Below are positions 6,943 through 15,183 of a DNA stretch of 38,307 bases, piece after piece; position 1 is the stretch's first letter, and each line of letters starts with the position of its first letter. The stretch is from Tractidigestivibacter sp050946515 (GTDB lineage: Bacteria; Actinomycetota; Coriobacteriia; Coriobacteriales; Atopobiaceae), in contig NZ_JBMNUX010000019.1 in assembly GCF_050946515.1 (NCBI RefSeq), positions 1 to 38,307 on the forward strand. Direction: 5' to 3'. A program made the position numbers and the translations under genes. The notes beneath the pieces were generated by a model. It was not told the origin of the DNA. It worked only from the letters and a program-made list of their open reading frames with translations, and searched no databases.

Positions 6943-8001
6943 CTACTGTTCGTCCTCATAGACCCACGGGCGCCGCAGGTCGTACTTGATCAGGTTGTCG
7001 AGGTTCCAGTTGACGACCTCGTTCAGGTGGTCGATCACGTCCATGGGCTGGCCGGTGTAGTTGACGGCCACATGGTTGATGCCGCCCCACTCGTGGATCT
7101 CGCAGAAGGACTGCGCCTGCAGGACCTTGTTGGCAAAGAGCAGGGCACCGTCGCGCTCGGTGTCGAACTCGGCCACATGGAAGTAGATGGGCGGATAGCC
7201 GATGCAGTCGTCGACGGTTGCCTGGTTGGCGAAGGCCTCGGGGGAGAGCACGGAGTAGGCGAGGTTCCTGTCGCCCAGATAGCGGCGGAACATCTTGTGG
7301 GCCTCGCGATAGTTGGACATGCCGGGGGTCATGCGGGAGCTCATCGTGATGCCGCGGTCGTCGCACATGGGCATGACGGCGACTATGCCGCGCGGGCTGT
7401 AGCCAAGCGGCATGATGCGGAACGGCAGGCAAGTGGCGAGATGCGCCCCGGAGGAGAGCCCCATGATGACCACGCGGTCAGGGTCGATGCCCAGCGTCTC
7501 GGCGTTGTCGACCATCCAGGCGTAGGAAGCATGGACGTCGTTCAGGGCGGCAGGGTACTGGCCCTGCAGCGCGGTGCGGTAGAGCGGCTGGACGGTCACG
7601 CAATGGTGGCGCATCGCGTAGTCGGCGCACTCGGCGTCGCTACGCACGCACACGTACATGCCGCCGCCGGGGATGTTGAAGATGACCGGGGCCTTCTTTG
7701 AGGTCACGTCGTTCGGGCGGATGACGACGCACTGGGCAGGGGTGTCGGGCTCCTCGGGGCAGCCAGGGACGTCGTAGACGCTCACCTTGACGGGGACGTC
7801 GTCACCGAGCTGCGGGGTGGGCATAGATGCGAGGAACTGGCGCTCATGCTCGCGCTTCTCCTCCATCGACATGTTGGGGTCGTCGTAGTAGCCGAAGACG
7901 TCGTCTTCCATTTCCTTGTTCCAGTTGGGGACGTCCTCGGGGTGCGCCCACTTGGGGTCACGGCAGTCGATGACGCGGGGCTTCTGCTTGAAGATGCTCA
8001 T
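6943..8001 (-). CDS. Alpha/beta hydrolase, HSL-like (paralogue 3 of 3)
   Basis: A 352-residue hydrolase closest by eye to the product at 3272: both begin MSIF-Q-P, share VPGCPEEPDTP, PGGGMY, YRTALQG-YPA and end LRRPWVY-DE. The nucleophile elbow is GLSSGAH (Ser183); the acid is in EFDTERD and the base in WGGINHVAV. As in its paralogues, the HGGG oxyanion His is absent. It is the first gene of the leftward four-gene operon, with AAAGGAG before the ATG, and is divergent from the SGNH hydrolase gene. No consensus promoter is obvious in 8002-8237 on this strand. It probably arose by gene duplication within the cluster. Confidence 0.85.
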   Translation of the reverse strand: MSIFKQKPRVIDCRDPKWAHPEDVPNWNKEMEDDVFGYYDDPNMSMEEKREHERQFLASMPTPQLGDDVPVKVSVYDVPGCPEEPDTPAQCVVIRPNDVTSKKAPVIFNIPGGGMYVCVRSDAECADYAMRHHCVTVQPLYRTALQGQYPAALNDVHASYAWMVDNAETLGIDPDRVVIMGLSSGAHLATCLPFRIMPLGYSPRGIVAVMPMCDDRGITMSSRMTPGMSNYREAHKMFRRYLGDRNLAYSVLSPEAFANQATVDDCIGYPPIYFHVAEFDTERDGALLFANKVLQAQSFCEIHEWGGINHVAVNYTGQPMDVIDHLNEVVNWNLDNLIKYDLRRPWVYEDEQ

Positions 8002-8237
8002 CTTTGCTCCTTTGCAACTCTTCTCGTGCCTTCTCCGCTTGGGTGAAAGCCTTTTCTACGCTGCTGCTTGGAGTTTAGGGAGGGCATGGGGCTGCGCGAT
8101 AGGTACCGAAGAACAGAGCTTTGCGGGCAAATTGTTCAATCTGACAGAGTCGACGGACGGGAGGCATGTGCGGGCGCGGCCGCCAGATATTTCGCATATA
8201 GTAGCGACGAAATGAGGTCGGATTGAGGGATGGAGCA

Positions 8238-8897
8238 ATGGGCGACCCGCGCAAGATTGGAAAAAATGACAAGGCTCGCGTACTGTGCTTTGGCGACTCG
8301 CTAACGTGGGGGTATGTGCCTGCGGGGATGGGCAGGCGCTGGCCGTGGGGCGTGCGGTGGACGTCGCTTGTCTCCGAGGCCGTTGGGTGCCAGGTGATTG
8401 AGGAGGGGCTGCCCGGTCGAACAACCTGCGTGCGCGATCCGCTGATGCCGTTTGGTGCCGCCATCGACTACGTTGACGCCTGCGTGCTGAGCCAGCTGCC
8501 GCTTGATCTGATCATCACGATGCTTGGGTCGAACGACCTCAAGGACTCCTACCATCGCAGCGCTGAGGACATCGCCGCGTCCGTCATGGAGGTCGTGGCG
8601 CACGAGAGGAGGCTTGCCCCTGACGCGAAGATGCTGGTGGTGAGCCCGCCCGCGCTGGGCGACTTCGATACGGTTGACGACCCGGCCTTCGTCTCGGCCT
8701 TGAGCGACGCGAGCGTGCGCGAGTCAAAGCGGATTGCGGGATGCCTGCAGCCGCTTTGCGAGGCTTCTGGGTGCGCCTTCTTTGACGCCGCGACGGTTGC
8801 TCACGGAGCGCAGCCTGACGCGATGCACCTCGACCAGGAGGGCAACCGGCGGCTGGCCGACGCGCTCGTGCCCATAGTGCGCGCGCTATTGCGCTAG
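8238..8897 (+). CDS. SGNH/GDSL-family esterase
   Basis: A 219-residue protein with all SGNH blocks: FGDSLTWG (block I, catalytic Ser), GLPGRTT (block II Gly), LGSNDLK (block III Asn) and DAMHLDQEGN (block V Asp/His). The insert VPAGMGRRWPWGVRWT after block I resembles arylesterase/acetyl-xylan-esterase-like members. It lacks a signal peptide, so it acts in the cytoplasm on a soluble ester. The ATG at 8238 has GGAG three bases upstream and is preferred to the TTG at 8223. A TATAGT at 8197-8202 may be the -10 of its promoter, without a clear -35. It is monocistronic and divergent from the hydrolase operon. Confidence 0.85.
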   Translation: MGDPRKIGKNDKARVLCFGDSLTWGYVPAGMGRRWPWGVRWTSLVSEAVGCQVIEEGLPGRTTCVRDPLMPFGAAIDYVDACVLSQLPLDLIITMLGSNDLKDSYHRSAEDIAASVMEVVAHERRLAPDAKMLVVSPPALGDFDTVDDPAFVSALSDASVRESKRIAGCLQPLCEASGCAFFDAATVAHGAQPDAMHLDQEGNRRLADALVPIVRALLR

Positions 8898-9088
8898 GCG
8901 CCGCGCGCCTTTGTGTTGATTTCGGCTGCCTCGCCTGACGTTTTCCGATGGGTCGGAATTGGCGCTTGGGACCCAAGCTGGCGATCTGTCTGGCTCTGAA
9001 AGACTTGCGATAGGGTGCCGAAAGATGGTGGGGAGTTTCCCGCGAGGTCCCTCTGCTAGCCTTGTCCTCCACATGGGGGAGGGGCGGC

Positions 9089-10054
9089 ATGGGCATCTAC
9101 CTGGGGCACGAATCGGCACTTCGCTATTGGCTGACAAAGAGAGGGGACGAGTGCGTCCCGGACCGCCTGCCGCTTGCCAATATTGCTGATGGCACCGCAA
9201 GCCTTAGGGACCTCGAGGCGGCCCCTTTGCCTTTCGATTTTTCAGAGCGCCGTCCGCTGAGCGTCTTGGTTGCGTGCCAGGCTCGGCTTCGAAAATCGAG
9301 CGAGGTGTCCGCTCGCGTGCTGAAGGCGCGGCTGCCAATGGGGTCGTTTTGCGAGCTGGCAGGCTCGACTGCTGTGGCGTCGCCGGAGCTGACCTATCTG
9401 CTCATGGCTCAGGACTCAAGCGTGGTTGACGCCGCGATAATTGGTAGCTATCTGTGCAGTGGGTTCTCGATTGGCGAAGACGGGCGGGGATATGTGGGGT
9501 CAAGAGAACCCCTGGTGACTCCCAAGGAGATTTCGAACTACCTAGATAAGGTGCCCGGAGCTTATGGCATCAAGACGGCCCGACGGGCGTTGAAGTACGT
9601 GGTGCCAAATACCGCTTCGCCAATGGAGGTGCTGTTGGCTCTCTCGTGTTCGTTGCCGCCGCTTCTAGGGGGAAGGTCGATGCCGCCCGTCATTGCAAAC
9701 CAGAGGATCGCCGTGCCAGATGAGCTTCTGAAGCTTGCAGGCACGGACAGCCTGTACGGGGATTTGTTCTTTGCCAAGGTCAAGGGCGACCTTGAGTACG
9801 ACAGCAATGAGTACCATACGGGCAAGTTTCGTAGCGACCATACGTTTGCCAGGAGAAACGTTATCGAAGCCGCTGGGGTTAAGGTGGTGTCGGCAACCTG
9901 GGGACAGATGCGAACGTTTGAAATGTTCAATACGTTTTGGTGGCTTGTAGAGAGAAACTTTGGTCTGAGGCACCATTCGTTCAATGAGAGGCAGAGGGCT
10001 GCCCAGGAAGAGCTCTATCTCCGGTTCACAGACAAAGAGTTTCGCCTTTTTTGA
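9089..10054 (+). CDS. AbiEi-like/PD-(D/E)XK nuclease-like protein
   Basis: A 321-residue protein whose C-terminal part reads GDLEYDSNEYHTG, then RRNVIEAAGVKVVSATWGQM, the pattern of Vsr/DUF559-like PD-(D/E)XK nuclease folds (acidic residues followed by a short beta-alpha-beta core). The N-terminal about 200 residues look like the helical AbiEi-type region found in many actinobacterial proteins of this kind; I recognise this only loosely. Such proteins are poorly characterised, and defence or DNA-processing roles are possible. The ATG at 9089 has GGGAGGGG upstream and is preferred to the TTG at 9062. A palindromic element begins 58 bp after the stop. No antitoxin or AbiEii partner lies beside it. 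Confidence 0.55.
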   Translation: MGIYLGHESALRYWLTKRGDECVPDRLPLANIADGTASLRDLEAAPLPFDFSERRPLSVLVACQARLRKSSEVSARVLKARLPMGSFCELAGSTAVASPELTYLLMAQDSSVVDAAIIGSYLCSGFSIGEDGRGYVGSREPLVTPKEISNYLDKVPGAYGIKTARRALKYVVPNTASPMEVLLALSCSLPPLLGGRSMPPVIANQRIAVPDELLKLAGTDSLYGDLFFAKVKGDLEYDSNEYHTGKFRSDHTFARRNVIEAAGVKVVSATWGQMRTFEMFNTFWWLVERNFGLRHHSFNERQRAAQEELYLRFTDKEFRLF

Positions 10055-10112
10055 TGATTCTGCAATCGTGAGGGGTTGTTGGCAGGCAAATTGCCGGCGG
10101 TTCCGGAAGCCC

Positions 10113-10266
10113 CTGCAGAAAATCTTCGGTTGTAGGTCTTTTATTGCAGGTGGGCTTAGTATCACCTTGAAGGTAGCATTTATCTACCTGCGGATTTATA
10201 AAAAGTTACCCTCTTCGTACTCGAGGGGTGTCAGTAAAAAGACCTACAACCGAAGATTTTCTGCAG
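10113..10266. repeat. 154-bp element with perfect 30-bp inverted termini
   Basis: The left arm at 10113-10142 (starting CTGCAGAAAATCTTCGG) is the exact reverse complement of the right arm at 10237-10266. The 94-base interior is AT-richer than its surroundings and holds a smaller hairpin (AGGTAG-N7-CTACCT). It lies between the nuclease-like gene and rnpB, whose 3' end is on the facing strand. No ORF of useful length and no clear target-site duplication is seen. It could be a MITE-like non-autonomous element, a bidirectional transcript-ending structure, or a structured RNA. Confidence 0.85.
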
Positions 10267-10321
10267 CGGGTGGGAGGGAAGGTCGCTCTGAAGGTTCGGA
10301 GCAGGCGAGATGGAAGCGAAA

Positions 10322-10337
10322 AGCGCGAGCAAGCGCT
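10322..10337 (-). terminator. Short hairpin after rnpB
   Basis: On the minus strand AGCGC-N6-GCGCT is followed by TTTCGC, 11 bp past the end of the rnpB P1 stem. The stem is short (5 bp), so this is a tentative terminator or end-processing signal. Confidence 0.35.
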
Positions 10338-10348
10338 CAAGATAGAGT

Positions 10349-10712
10349 GCGAAGCGGGCCCGATAAGCCGGGTTCTGTCGTTGGACGACCATTTATCTAC
10401 TGACGCCGTCGCCGGCGCCCTCTAGCGCGCAACCCGAGCGCAGTGCGGGCCACACCATGGCGCTCCTATTTGCGTTTGCTCCGGAAGGGGCTTACCAAGC
10501 CGCCGTGTTGCCACGACGCTGGTGGTCTCTTACACCACCGTTTCAGCTTTTCTCTCACCCGCCAAGGCGGGCAGCGGGAGTCTTCTTTTCTGCGGCGCTT
10601 TCCGTCGGGTCACCCCGCCTGGCCGTTAGCCAGCTTCCTGCCCTATGGAGCCCGGACTTTCCTCATGCTCCGGACAAGCCGGAGCCCGCGGTCGCCTGGG
10701 CCCGCTTCGCGA
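10349..10712 (-). ncRNA. rnpB: RNase P RNA (rnpB), bacterial class A type
   Basis: The minus strand carries the universal RNase P RNA landmarks: GAGGAAAGTCCGGGCTCC near the 5' end, then the GGCCAGGCGGGGTGACC region, GGTGGTGTAAGAGACCACC, and AGATAAATGGTCGTCC plus ACAGAACCCGGCTTA near the 3' end. The 5' and 3' ends pair through a long P1 helix (GCGAAGCGGGCCC at the 5' end, 10710-10698, with GGGCCCGCTTCGC, 10361-10349). A TAGAAT at 10719-10724 (minus strand) suits the -10 of its promoter and puts the 5' end close to 10712. It is the catalytic RNA that matures tRNA 5' ends. The exact ends are estimated to within a few bases. Confidence 0.95.
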
Positions 10713-10785
10713 GGGAAGATTCTACCACGCCGCAACCGTCTGCACGAAGCGGCTACAATTGCCACATTGGCAGACGGGAGGACGC

Positions 10786-11433
10786 ATGGACCAAAGCCGG
10801 CAGGGTTACAAGACGCTAGCGGCAGGCATCGAAGCGGTGGGAGAGTTCGAGGATCGTCGGAGCCGCTTCATCGCCCAGCTTGCCCACGTCGAAAGCGAAC
10901 GCGAGGCGGAAGAGTTCATTGAAAAGGTCCGCGCCCGCCATCACGACGCGCGCCATAACGTGCCGGCTTGGATTCTGTCAGACGGTCGCGAGCGCTGCTC
11001 GGATGACGGGGAGCCCAGTCGCACGGCGGGCATGCCAACCTTGGACGTTCTGCGCGGCGCAGGTCTTGCTGACGTCTGCTGCGTGGTCACGCGCTACTTT
11101 GGCGGAACGCTTCTTGGTCCGGGAGGTCTCGTTCGCGCCTACACGGCTGCAACGCAAGCAGCGGTGGCAGATGCAGAAGACAATGGCAACGTGGTAGAGA
11201 TGATGCTGGTCACTCCCGTCGTTTGCCAGATTCCATATTCCGCGTTCGACCGCGTCCAGCACATGGTCGCCCAGGCGGGAGGCCACGTGCGCGACACCGT
11301 CTTTGCCGAGGACGTCCAGCTAACCTGCTCGTTCAAGGCAGGCGAAGAGGAGGCCTTCGTCTCGGCGCTCACCGAGTTCGCCAATGGCGAGAACCTTTGC
11401 AAGGTGGGGGAGCCTCGCTTCGGTCAGTTCTAG
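10786..11433 (+). CDS. YigZ/IMPACT-family protein (UPF0029)
   Basis: A 215-residue protein with the IMPACT/YigZ N-terminal domain: FEDRRSRFIAQL, ARHHDARHNVPAW, SDDGEPSRTAGMP and VTRYFGGTLLGPGGLVRAY. The last about 70 residues match the usual ferredoxin-like C-terminal domain (DUF1949). The family is widespread and linked to translation-related regulation in eukaryotes, but its bacterial role is not settled. The ATG at 10786 follows GGGAGG; the reading frame continues upstream into rnpB, but that part is not coding. A TACAAT at 10754-10759 may be its -10. It is monocistronic, convergent with the HAD gene and separated from it by a strong hairpin. Confidence 0.9.
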   Translation: MDQSRQGYKTLAAGIEAVGEFEDRRSRFIAQLAHVESEREAEEFIEKVRARHHDARHNVPAWILSDGRERCSDDGEPSRTAGMPTLDVLRGAGLADVCCVVTRYFGGTLLGPGGLVRAYTAATQAAVADAEDNGNVVEMMLVTPVVCQIPYSAFDRVQHMVAQAGGHVRDTVFAEDVQLTCSFKAGEEEAFVSALTEFANGENLCKVGEPRFGQF

Positions 11434-11455
11434 CGTGCTGGGAACCAAACAAAAG

Positions 11456-11488
11456 AGAGGGGCGCGGCTGGACCAGCCGCGCCCCTCT
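11456..11488. terminator. Bidirectional terminator hairpin
   Basis: A perfect 14-bp GC-rich stem (11456-11469 with 11475-11488) with a 5-base loop lies between convergent genes. On the minus strand it is followed by a T-rich run (complement of AACCAAACAAAA), so it ends the HAD-PepC transcript best; on the plus strand it sits just after the YigZ-family gene. Confidence 0.85.
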
Positions 11489-11510
11489 TGCCATACATAA
11501 AAAAGTGATA

Positions 11511-12137
11511 CTAGAACTTGAGCCCCAGCCCCTTGAGGTGCTGCTCAAGCCCGGCTGCGCCCTCAAAGTAGTACCCCTTCATACCGGCAACCTCGGCACC
11601 GCGCACGTTGTCGGGGTTGTCGTCCACAAAGACGCAGGTCGCGGGGTCAAGCGCATAGCGCTCGCACAGCGTCTGGTAGATTCTGGGGTCGGGCTTCATG
11701 ATGTGCTCGAAGGCCGAGACAACCCACCCGTCCATGTACTTGAAGCAGGGGATGTAATCCTTCTCGCGCCAGAACCTGAAGCCTGCGTTGGAGAGCACGT
11801 AGCAGCCGTAGCCGGCCTCGTGCAGGCGACGCACAAGCTCGTTTGTCTCTGCAATCACCGGCTTGTGCTCGTGCCAGTGCAGCAGGCACTCGTGGAGGTT
11901 GGGCCACAGTCGCTCGGGCAGGCGCACGGCGGCCATGCGCTCCATGGTCTGCTCGCTGATCACGCCGGCGTCCAGCAGCGGCCATGAGGGGTTCGAGAAG
12001 AACGCCTGGTTGAGCGCCTGCGCGTCCTGCTCGTTGTCGGTGAAGTTGCGTGCCAAGATCATGCCGTCAAACACCATGAGCACCCCGCCCATGTCGAAGA
12101 CGACATTTCCTACCTGCGGCTTGCTGAACTCGGACAT
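11511..12137 (-). CDS. HAD-superfamily hydrolase, YihX-like
   Basis: A 208-residue HAD subfamily IA protein. Motif I is VVFDMGGVL, motif II VLSNA, motif III the Lys in MKPDPRIY, and motif IV FVDDNPDN. The usual second Asp of motif I (DxD) is Gly, as in YihX and the phosphatase domain of soluble epoxide hydrolase; the nucleophile Asp remains. Likely substrates are small phosphorylated sugars, but this is not readable from sequence. AGGGAG precedes the ATG at 12137, which is preferred to the GTG seven codons upstream. It starts 24 bp after the stop of the PepC-type gene and is probably the last gene of that operon. Confidence 0.88.
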   Translation of the reverse strand: MSEFSKPQVGNVVFDMGGVLMVFDGMILARNFTDNEQDAQALNQAFFSNPSWPLLDAGVISEQTMERMAAVRLPERLWPNLHECLLHWHEHKPVIAETNELVRRLHEAGYGCYVLSNAGFRFWREKDYIPCFKYMDGWVVSAFEHIMKPDPRIYQTLCERYALDPATCVFVDDNPDNVRGAEVAGMKGYYFEGAAGLEQHLKGLGLKF

Positions 12138-12161
12138 GCGGTCTCCCTTCGCTGCCACGCT

Positions 12162-13637
12162 CTAGTCGCGCCTGTTGATGCCAAGGCCGGCCGCGATGCC
12201 GTCCCAGGGCTCTACGTCCACGACAGGTCCCTCGTCCCAGTCGCGCAGCACCTCGGCGGGCACGAACTCGCGGCGCACGACGACCTCGCCGCCATAGACG
12301 CGGAACCAGTCGGCGCTCATGTAGAGGTAGCCGTCCTTGCAGGCGTCCTTGCCCCAGCTGTTCTCCACGCGCCAGGCGACGGGCTTGCCGTCGCCGTCGA
12401 GCTCGACGCCCTGGAAGGTCATCGCGTGGGTGAGGGAGGTCTCGCGCACCTCGAGCATGTCCTCGCGGCTCATCTTGAGCCCGACGCCAAAGAGGCCCTC
12501 AAGGTCGACGCCGTCGGTGGCAAGCACGCCCGGGAAGTCGTCGATGTGGCGCGGGTACTCCTGCATGACGTCGCAGCTCATCGAGACGGGCACGCCCGCC
12601 TTCAGGCTGGCGACGGCTGCCGCCTCAAGCACGTCCTGGGGCTCGTTCAGGAACTTGTTGGGCCGGCCGCCCTTCACGGAGTCGGTCACCTTCACGTGGT
12701 AGCTGGTGCCAAAGACGCGGTTGCCTCCGGGCATGTACACCAGGTCGACGTAGTTGGCGGGGTCAAAAGGCACGTAGCGCTCCGCGAACTCGCGCGGGGT
12801 GATGCCGGCATCGCGCAAGAGCATCGCAGGCTTCTTGTCGTCGTCCTTCTTGTCGCCCTCCTTGGCGTCGTCAGCACCCTCCTCGGGCAGGATTGGGGTC
12901 AGCTTTGAGGCGTCTACCTTGGCGTTCTTGCCCACCTTGACCTCAAGGTCAAACGTCGCGGGGGGCTCGCCCAGGCACACGGACAAAAGCTGGTAGACGT
13001 CGGCCATCGCCTTGTCCTTGATTGCGCGCAGCTTGTCCTTGCTCTCTCCGGCGGCCGCCGCGTGGCGGATCTGGCACGCGGCGCGACGCGTCAGGCGCTC
13101 AAGCTGGGCGTCCATCTCGGAGGAGTTCTTGCTGCAGGCGGTCTCGGGCATCACGTCCTTGGGCACCAGGCCCCACTTAGAGATCAGGTTCATGGCAAAG
13201 CACCAGTACCCGCCGTCGCCCACGCCGTAGTCGAGGACCTCTAACAGCTCGCGGTCGTCCTCAGGGCGGTCGGCAAGCGCTATCACGTTCTCAAGCATGG
13301 AGTTTGCCTTCTCCAGCTTGTCATAGAACATGCCGAAGGCCTGCGAGAACTCAAAGTTGTCGACGTCCAGCAGCTTGATCGTTGCCGCGCGCGCCACGTT
13401 GAACGACGAGAACATCCAGCAGCGACCGGACTGGCGCTGGTTGGTGACGTTGCCGGTGTGCGCGAGCATGACGCCATAGGTGTCGTGGTAGGTGCGCATG
13501 CGCGAGACGTCGCGGGCGGCAGCCATCACGTTCATGCTGGTCACGGCATTGCGCGCAACGCGATTGGCGCGGTCTGCCGAGAAGGACTTGCCCTTCTCGG
13601 CGGCCCAGCTGGGATCAATTGTCGTATTGTCGCTCAT
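12162..13637 (-). CDS. C1-family aminopeptidase, PepC/bleomycin hydrolase type (1)
   Basis: A 491-residue cytoplasmic cysteine aminopeptidase. The triad is visible: NQRQSGRCWMFS (Gln and Cys73), LTHAM (His) and VENSWG (Asn). The family forms hexameric rings and trims oligopeptides from the N-terminus, which suits a peptide-using anaerobe. An unusual Asp/Lys-rich insert (EEGADDAKEGDKKDDDKK, about residues 257-274) is absent from the neighbour copy. The ATG at 13637 has GGGAG upstream and is preferred to the TTG one codon before. It is 72 bp downstream of a second PepC gene on the same strand, and the HAD gene follows. Confidence 0.92.
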   Translation of the reverse strand: MSDNTTIDPSWAAEKGKSFSADRANRVARNAVTSMNVMAAARDVSRMRTYHDTYGVMLAHTGNVTNQRQSGRCWMFSSFNVARAATIKLLDVDNFEFSQAFGMFYDKLEKANSMLENVIALADRPEDDRELLEVLDYGVGDGGYWCFAMNLISKWGLVPKDVMPETACSKNSSEMDAQLERLTRRAACQIRHAAAAGESKDKLRAIKDKAMADVYQLLSVCLGEPPATFDLEVKVGKNAKVDASKLTPILPEEGADDAKEGDKKDDDKKPAMLLRDAGITPREFAERYVPFDPANYVDLVYMPGGNRVFGTSYHVKVTDSVKGGRPNKFLNEPQDVLEAAAVASLKAGVPVSMSCDVMQEYPRHIDDFPGVLATDGVDLEGLFGVGLKMSREDMLEVRETSLTHAMTFQGVELDGDGKPVAWRVENSWGKDACKDGYLYMSADWFRVYGGEVVVRREFVPAEVLRDWDEGPVVDVEPWDGIAAGLGINRRD

Positions 13638-13709
13638 CAAAACTCTCCCGATTCCCTTTCGTTGTTCCTTTGGTGTCGCCGCAAGGCCGCGTGCCGCGAG
13701 GCCGCGTTC

Positions 13710-15071
13710 CTACCCGCGAACGCGTGCCAGCGTGCCCATGGGGTCCCACGGGGCCAGAACCTTGGGCTCCTCGGTCTCGTAGGCGCGGCGCTCATCGTCG
13801 GTCAGGTACTTCTTGTCAACAACCACCTGGTAGACGTACTCGTCAAACCATGCGTCGGTCAGCGTGTCGAAGCCCTTGCGGCCATGGTCCTCGCCCCAGG
13901 AGTTCTCGACCTTCCAGAGCGCCGGCTTGCCGTCGTCGTCAAAGCGCACGCCCTCGAAGACCATCGCGTGGGTCATGACGCTCTCGCCGTAGTCCAGGCG
14001 CTCCGCCTTGTTCATGCTGCCCTCGATGGGGAAGCCAAAAAGCCCGTCCACGTCCAGCGCGGCGGTGTCCATGATGCCCTCTTCGTGCAGGTACGACTGG
14101 TCGACATCGCAGCCAAACCACACGGGCAGGCCGTCCTTCAGCTGCGCCACGGCCACGCGCTTGAGCTCGTCGGGCGGAAGGTTGAGGTAGCGCACGCCGC
14201 CGTCCTCCACCACGTTGCCAAGGCGGCTCACGGTGTAAGTGTGACCGAAGGGCTTGTCGGCGGTCGGCGCGCTGATCAGCGAGACGTAGTCGTCGAGTCT
14301 CATCCCCACCGCGACGTCGAAGAACTCCTGGGGAGTGTAGGTGCCGGAGAGCACGACCTTGCCGTCCTTGTCGCGCAGGCGCACGGGGAACTTCGCGGGC
14401 GGCTCGCCCAGGCAGGTGACTAGCAGGTGGTACACGTCGCCCATCATTTCCTTTTTCATCTCGCGAAGGTCCTCGAGCGAGGAGCCCGCCTCGTGCGTCT
14501 CGCGCAGGCGCTTGGCGGCGCCGCGCAGGTAGCGCGTGAGGTAGCTGTCCATCCCGCTGGTGTTGCGCGAGCAGGCGGTCTCGGGCATGGCCTCCTTGGG
14601 GACCACGCCGTACTTCTTCACGAGGCTGCGGAACATGTCCCACTGGCCGCCGTCGCCGACGGGGTCGGCGAGCAAAAAGGCCATCAGGCGGCCGTCGAGC
14701 GGCTCGTCCAGGGTGTCGAGGATGTTCTCGAGCAGCCAGTTGCTCTTCTCGACCTTGTCCCAGAACAGCGGGTAGGCCTGCGAGAGCTCGAAGGTCTTGA
14801 GGTTGTACTTCTTGATGGTGCGGAAGCGCATGGTGTTCAGGCTCGCGAACATCCAGCAGCGGCCGGAGTGCTCTTGGTTGCAGCGCTCGCCGTTATCGAG
14901 GTCGATATCAAAAGTCATAGCGTTTGCGGCGACGCCCTCGGGCACGCGCGCGGCCTTGCGGATTCCGTTTGCGCTCACGGCGTTCTTTGCGACGACGTTT
15001 GCGCGCTCGGAGAAGAAGTCCTCGCGCGCCGCGGCGATGTCGTCGGCGGTGACGCTTTTCATCTCGTCCAT
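13710..15071 (-). CDS. C1-family aminopeptidase, PepC/bleomycin hydrolase type (2)
   Basis: A 453-residue paralogue of the downstream peptidase, with NQEHSGRCWMFAS (Gln66, Cys72), VMTHAMVFEG (His) and VENSWGEDHG (Asn). Length and motif order match standard PepC. Compared with the other copy it lacks the acidic insert and has a more substituted C-terminus, which in this family reaches into the active site and sets aminopeptidase specificity. The ATG at 15071 has AAGGAGG seven bases upstream; the TTG at 15077 lies too close to that site. It is divergent from cca. The two copies probably differ in peptide preference. Confidence 0.92.
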   Translation of the reverse strand: MDEMKSVTADDIAAAREDFFSERANVVAKNAVSANGIRKAARVPEGVAANAMTFDIDLDNGERCNQEHSGRCWMFASLNTMRFRTIKKYNLKTFELSQAYPLFWDKVEKSNWLLENILDTLDEPLDGRLMAFLLADPVGDGGQWDMFRSLVKKYGVVPKEAMPETACSRNTSGMDSYLTRYLRGAAKRLRETHEAGSSLEDLREMKKEMMGDVYHLLVTCLGEPPAKFPVRLRDKDGKVVLSGTYTPQEFFDVAVGMRLDDYVSLISAPTADKPFGHTYTVSRLGNVVEDGGVRYLNLPPDELKRVAVAQLKDGLPVWFGCDVDQSYLHEEGIMDTAALDVDGLFGFPIEGSMNKAERLDYGESVMTHAMVFEGVRFDDDGKPALWKVENSWGEDHGRKGFDTLTDAWFDEYVYQVVVDKKYLTDDERRAYETEEPKVLAPWDPMGTLARVRG

Positions 15072-15183
15072 GGTCAATCCTCCTTGCCTCGGAGCGGACA
15101 GTCATACGCATTTGAGCATATCACGGGGCGCGTGGCCAGCCCGTGATAGAATCGCGCCAGCAAGAAGAGCAGGGGAGAAGAGC

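Noticed and set aside
10113..10266. Insertion sequence with transposase
   Set aside because: The element is only 154 bp and holds no ORF; at most it is a non-autonomous element.
10645..10785. Upstream extension of the YigZ-family frame
   Set aside because: It overlaps the rnpB gene on the other strand and lies before a good ribosome site at 10776-10781.
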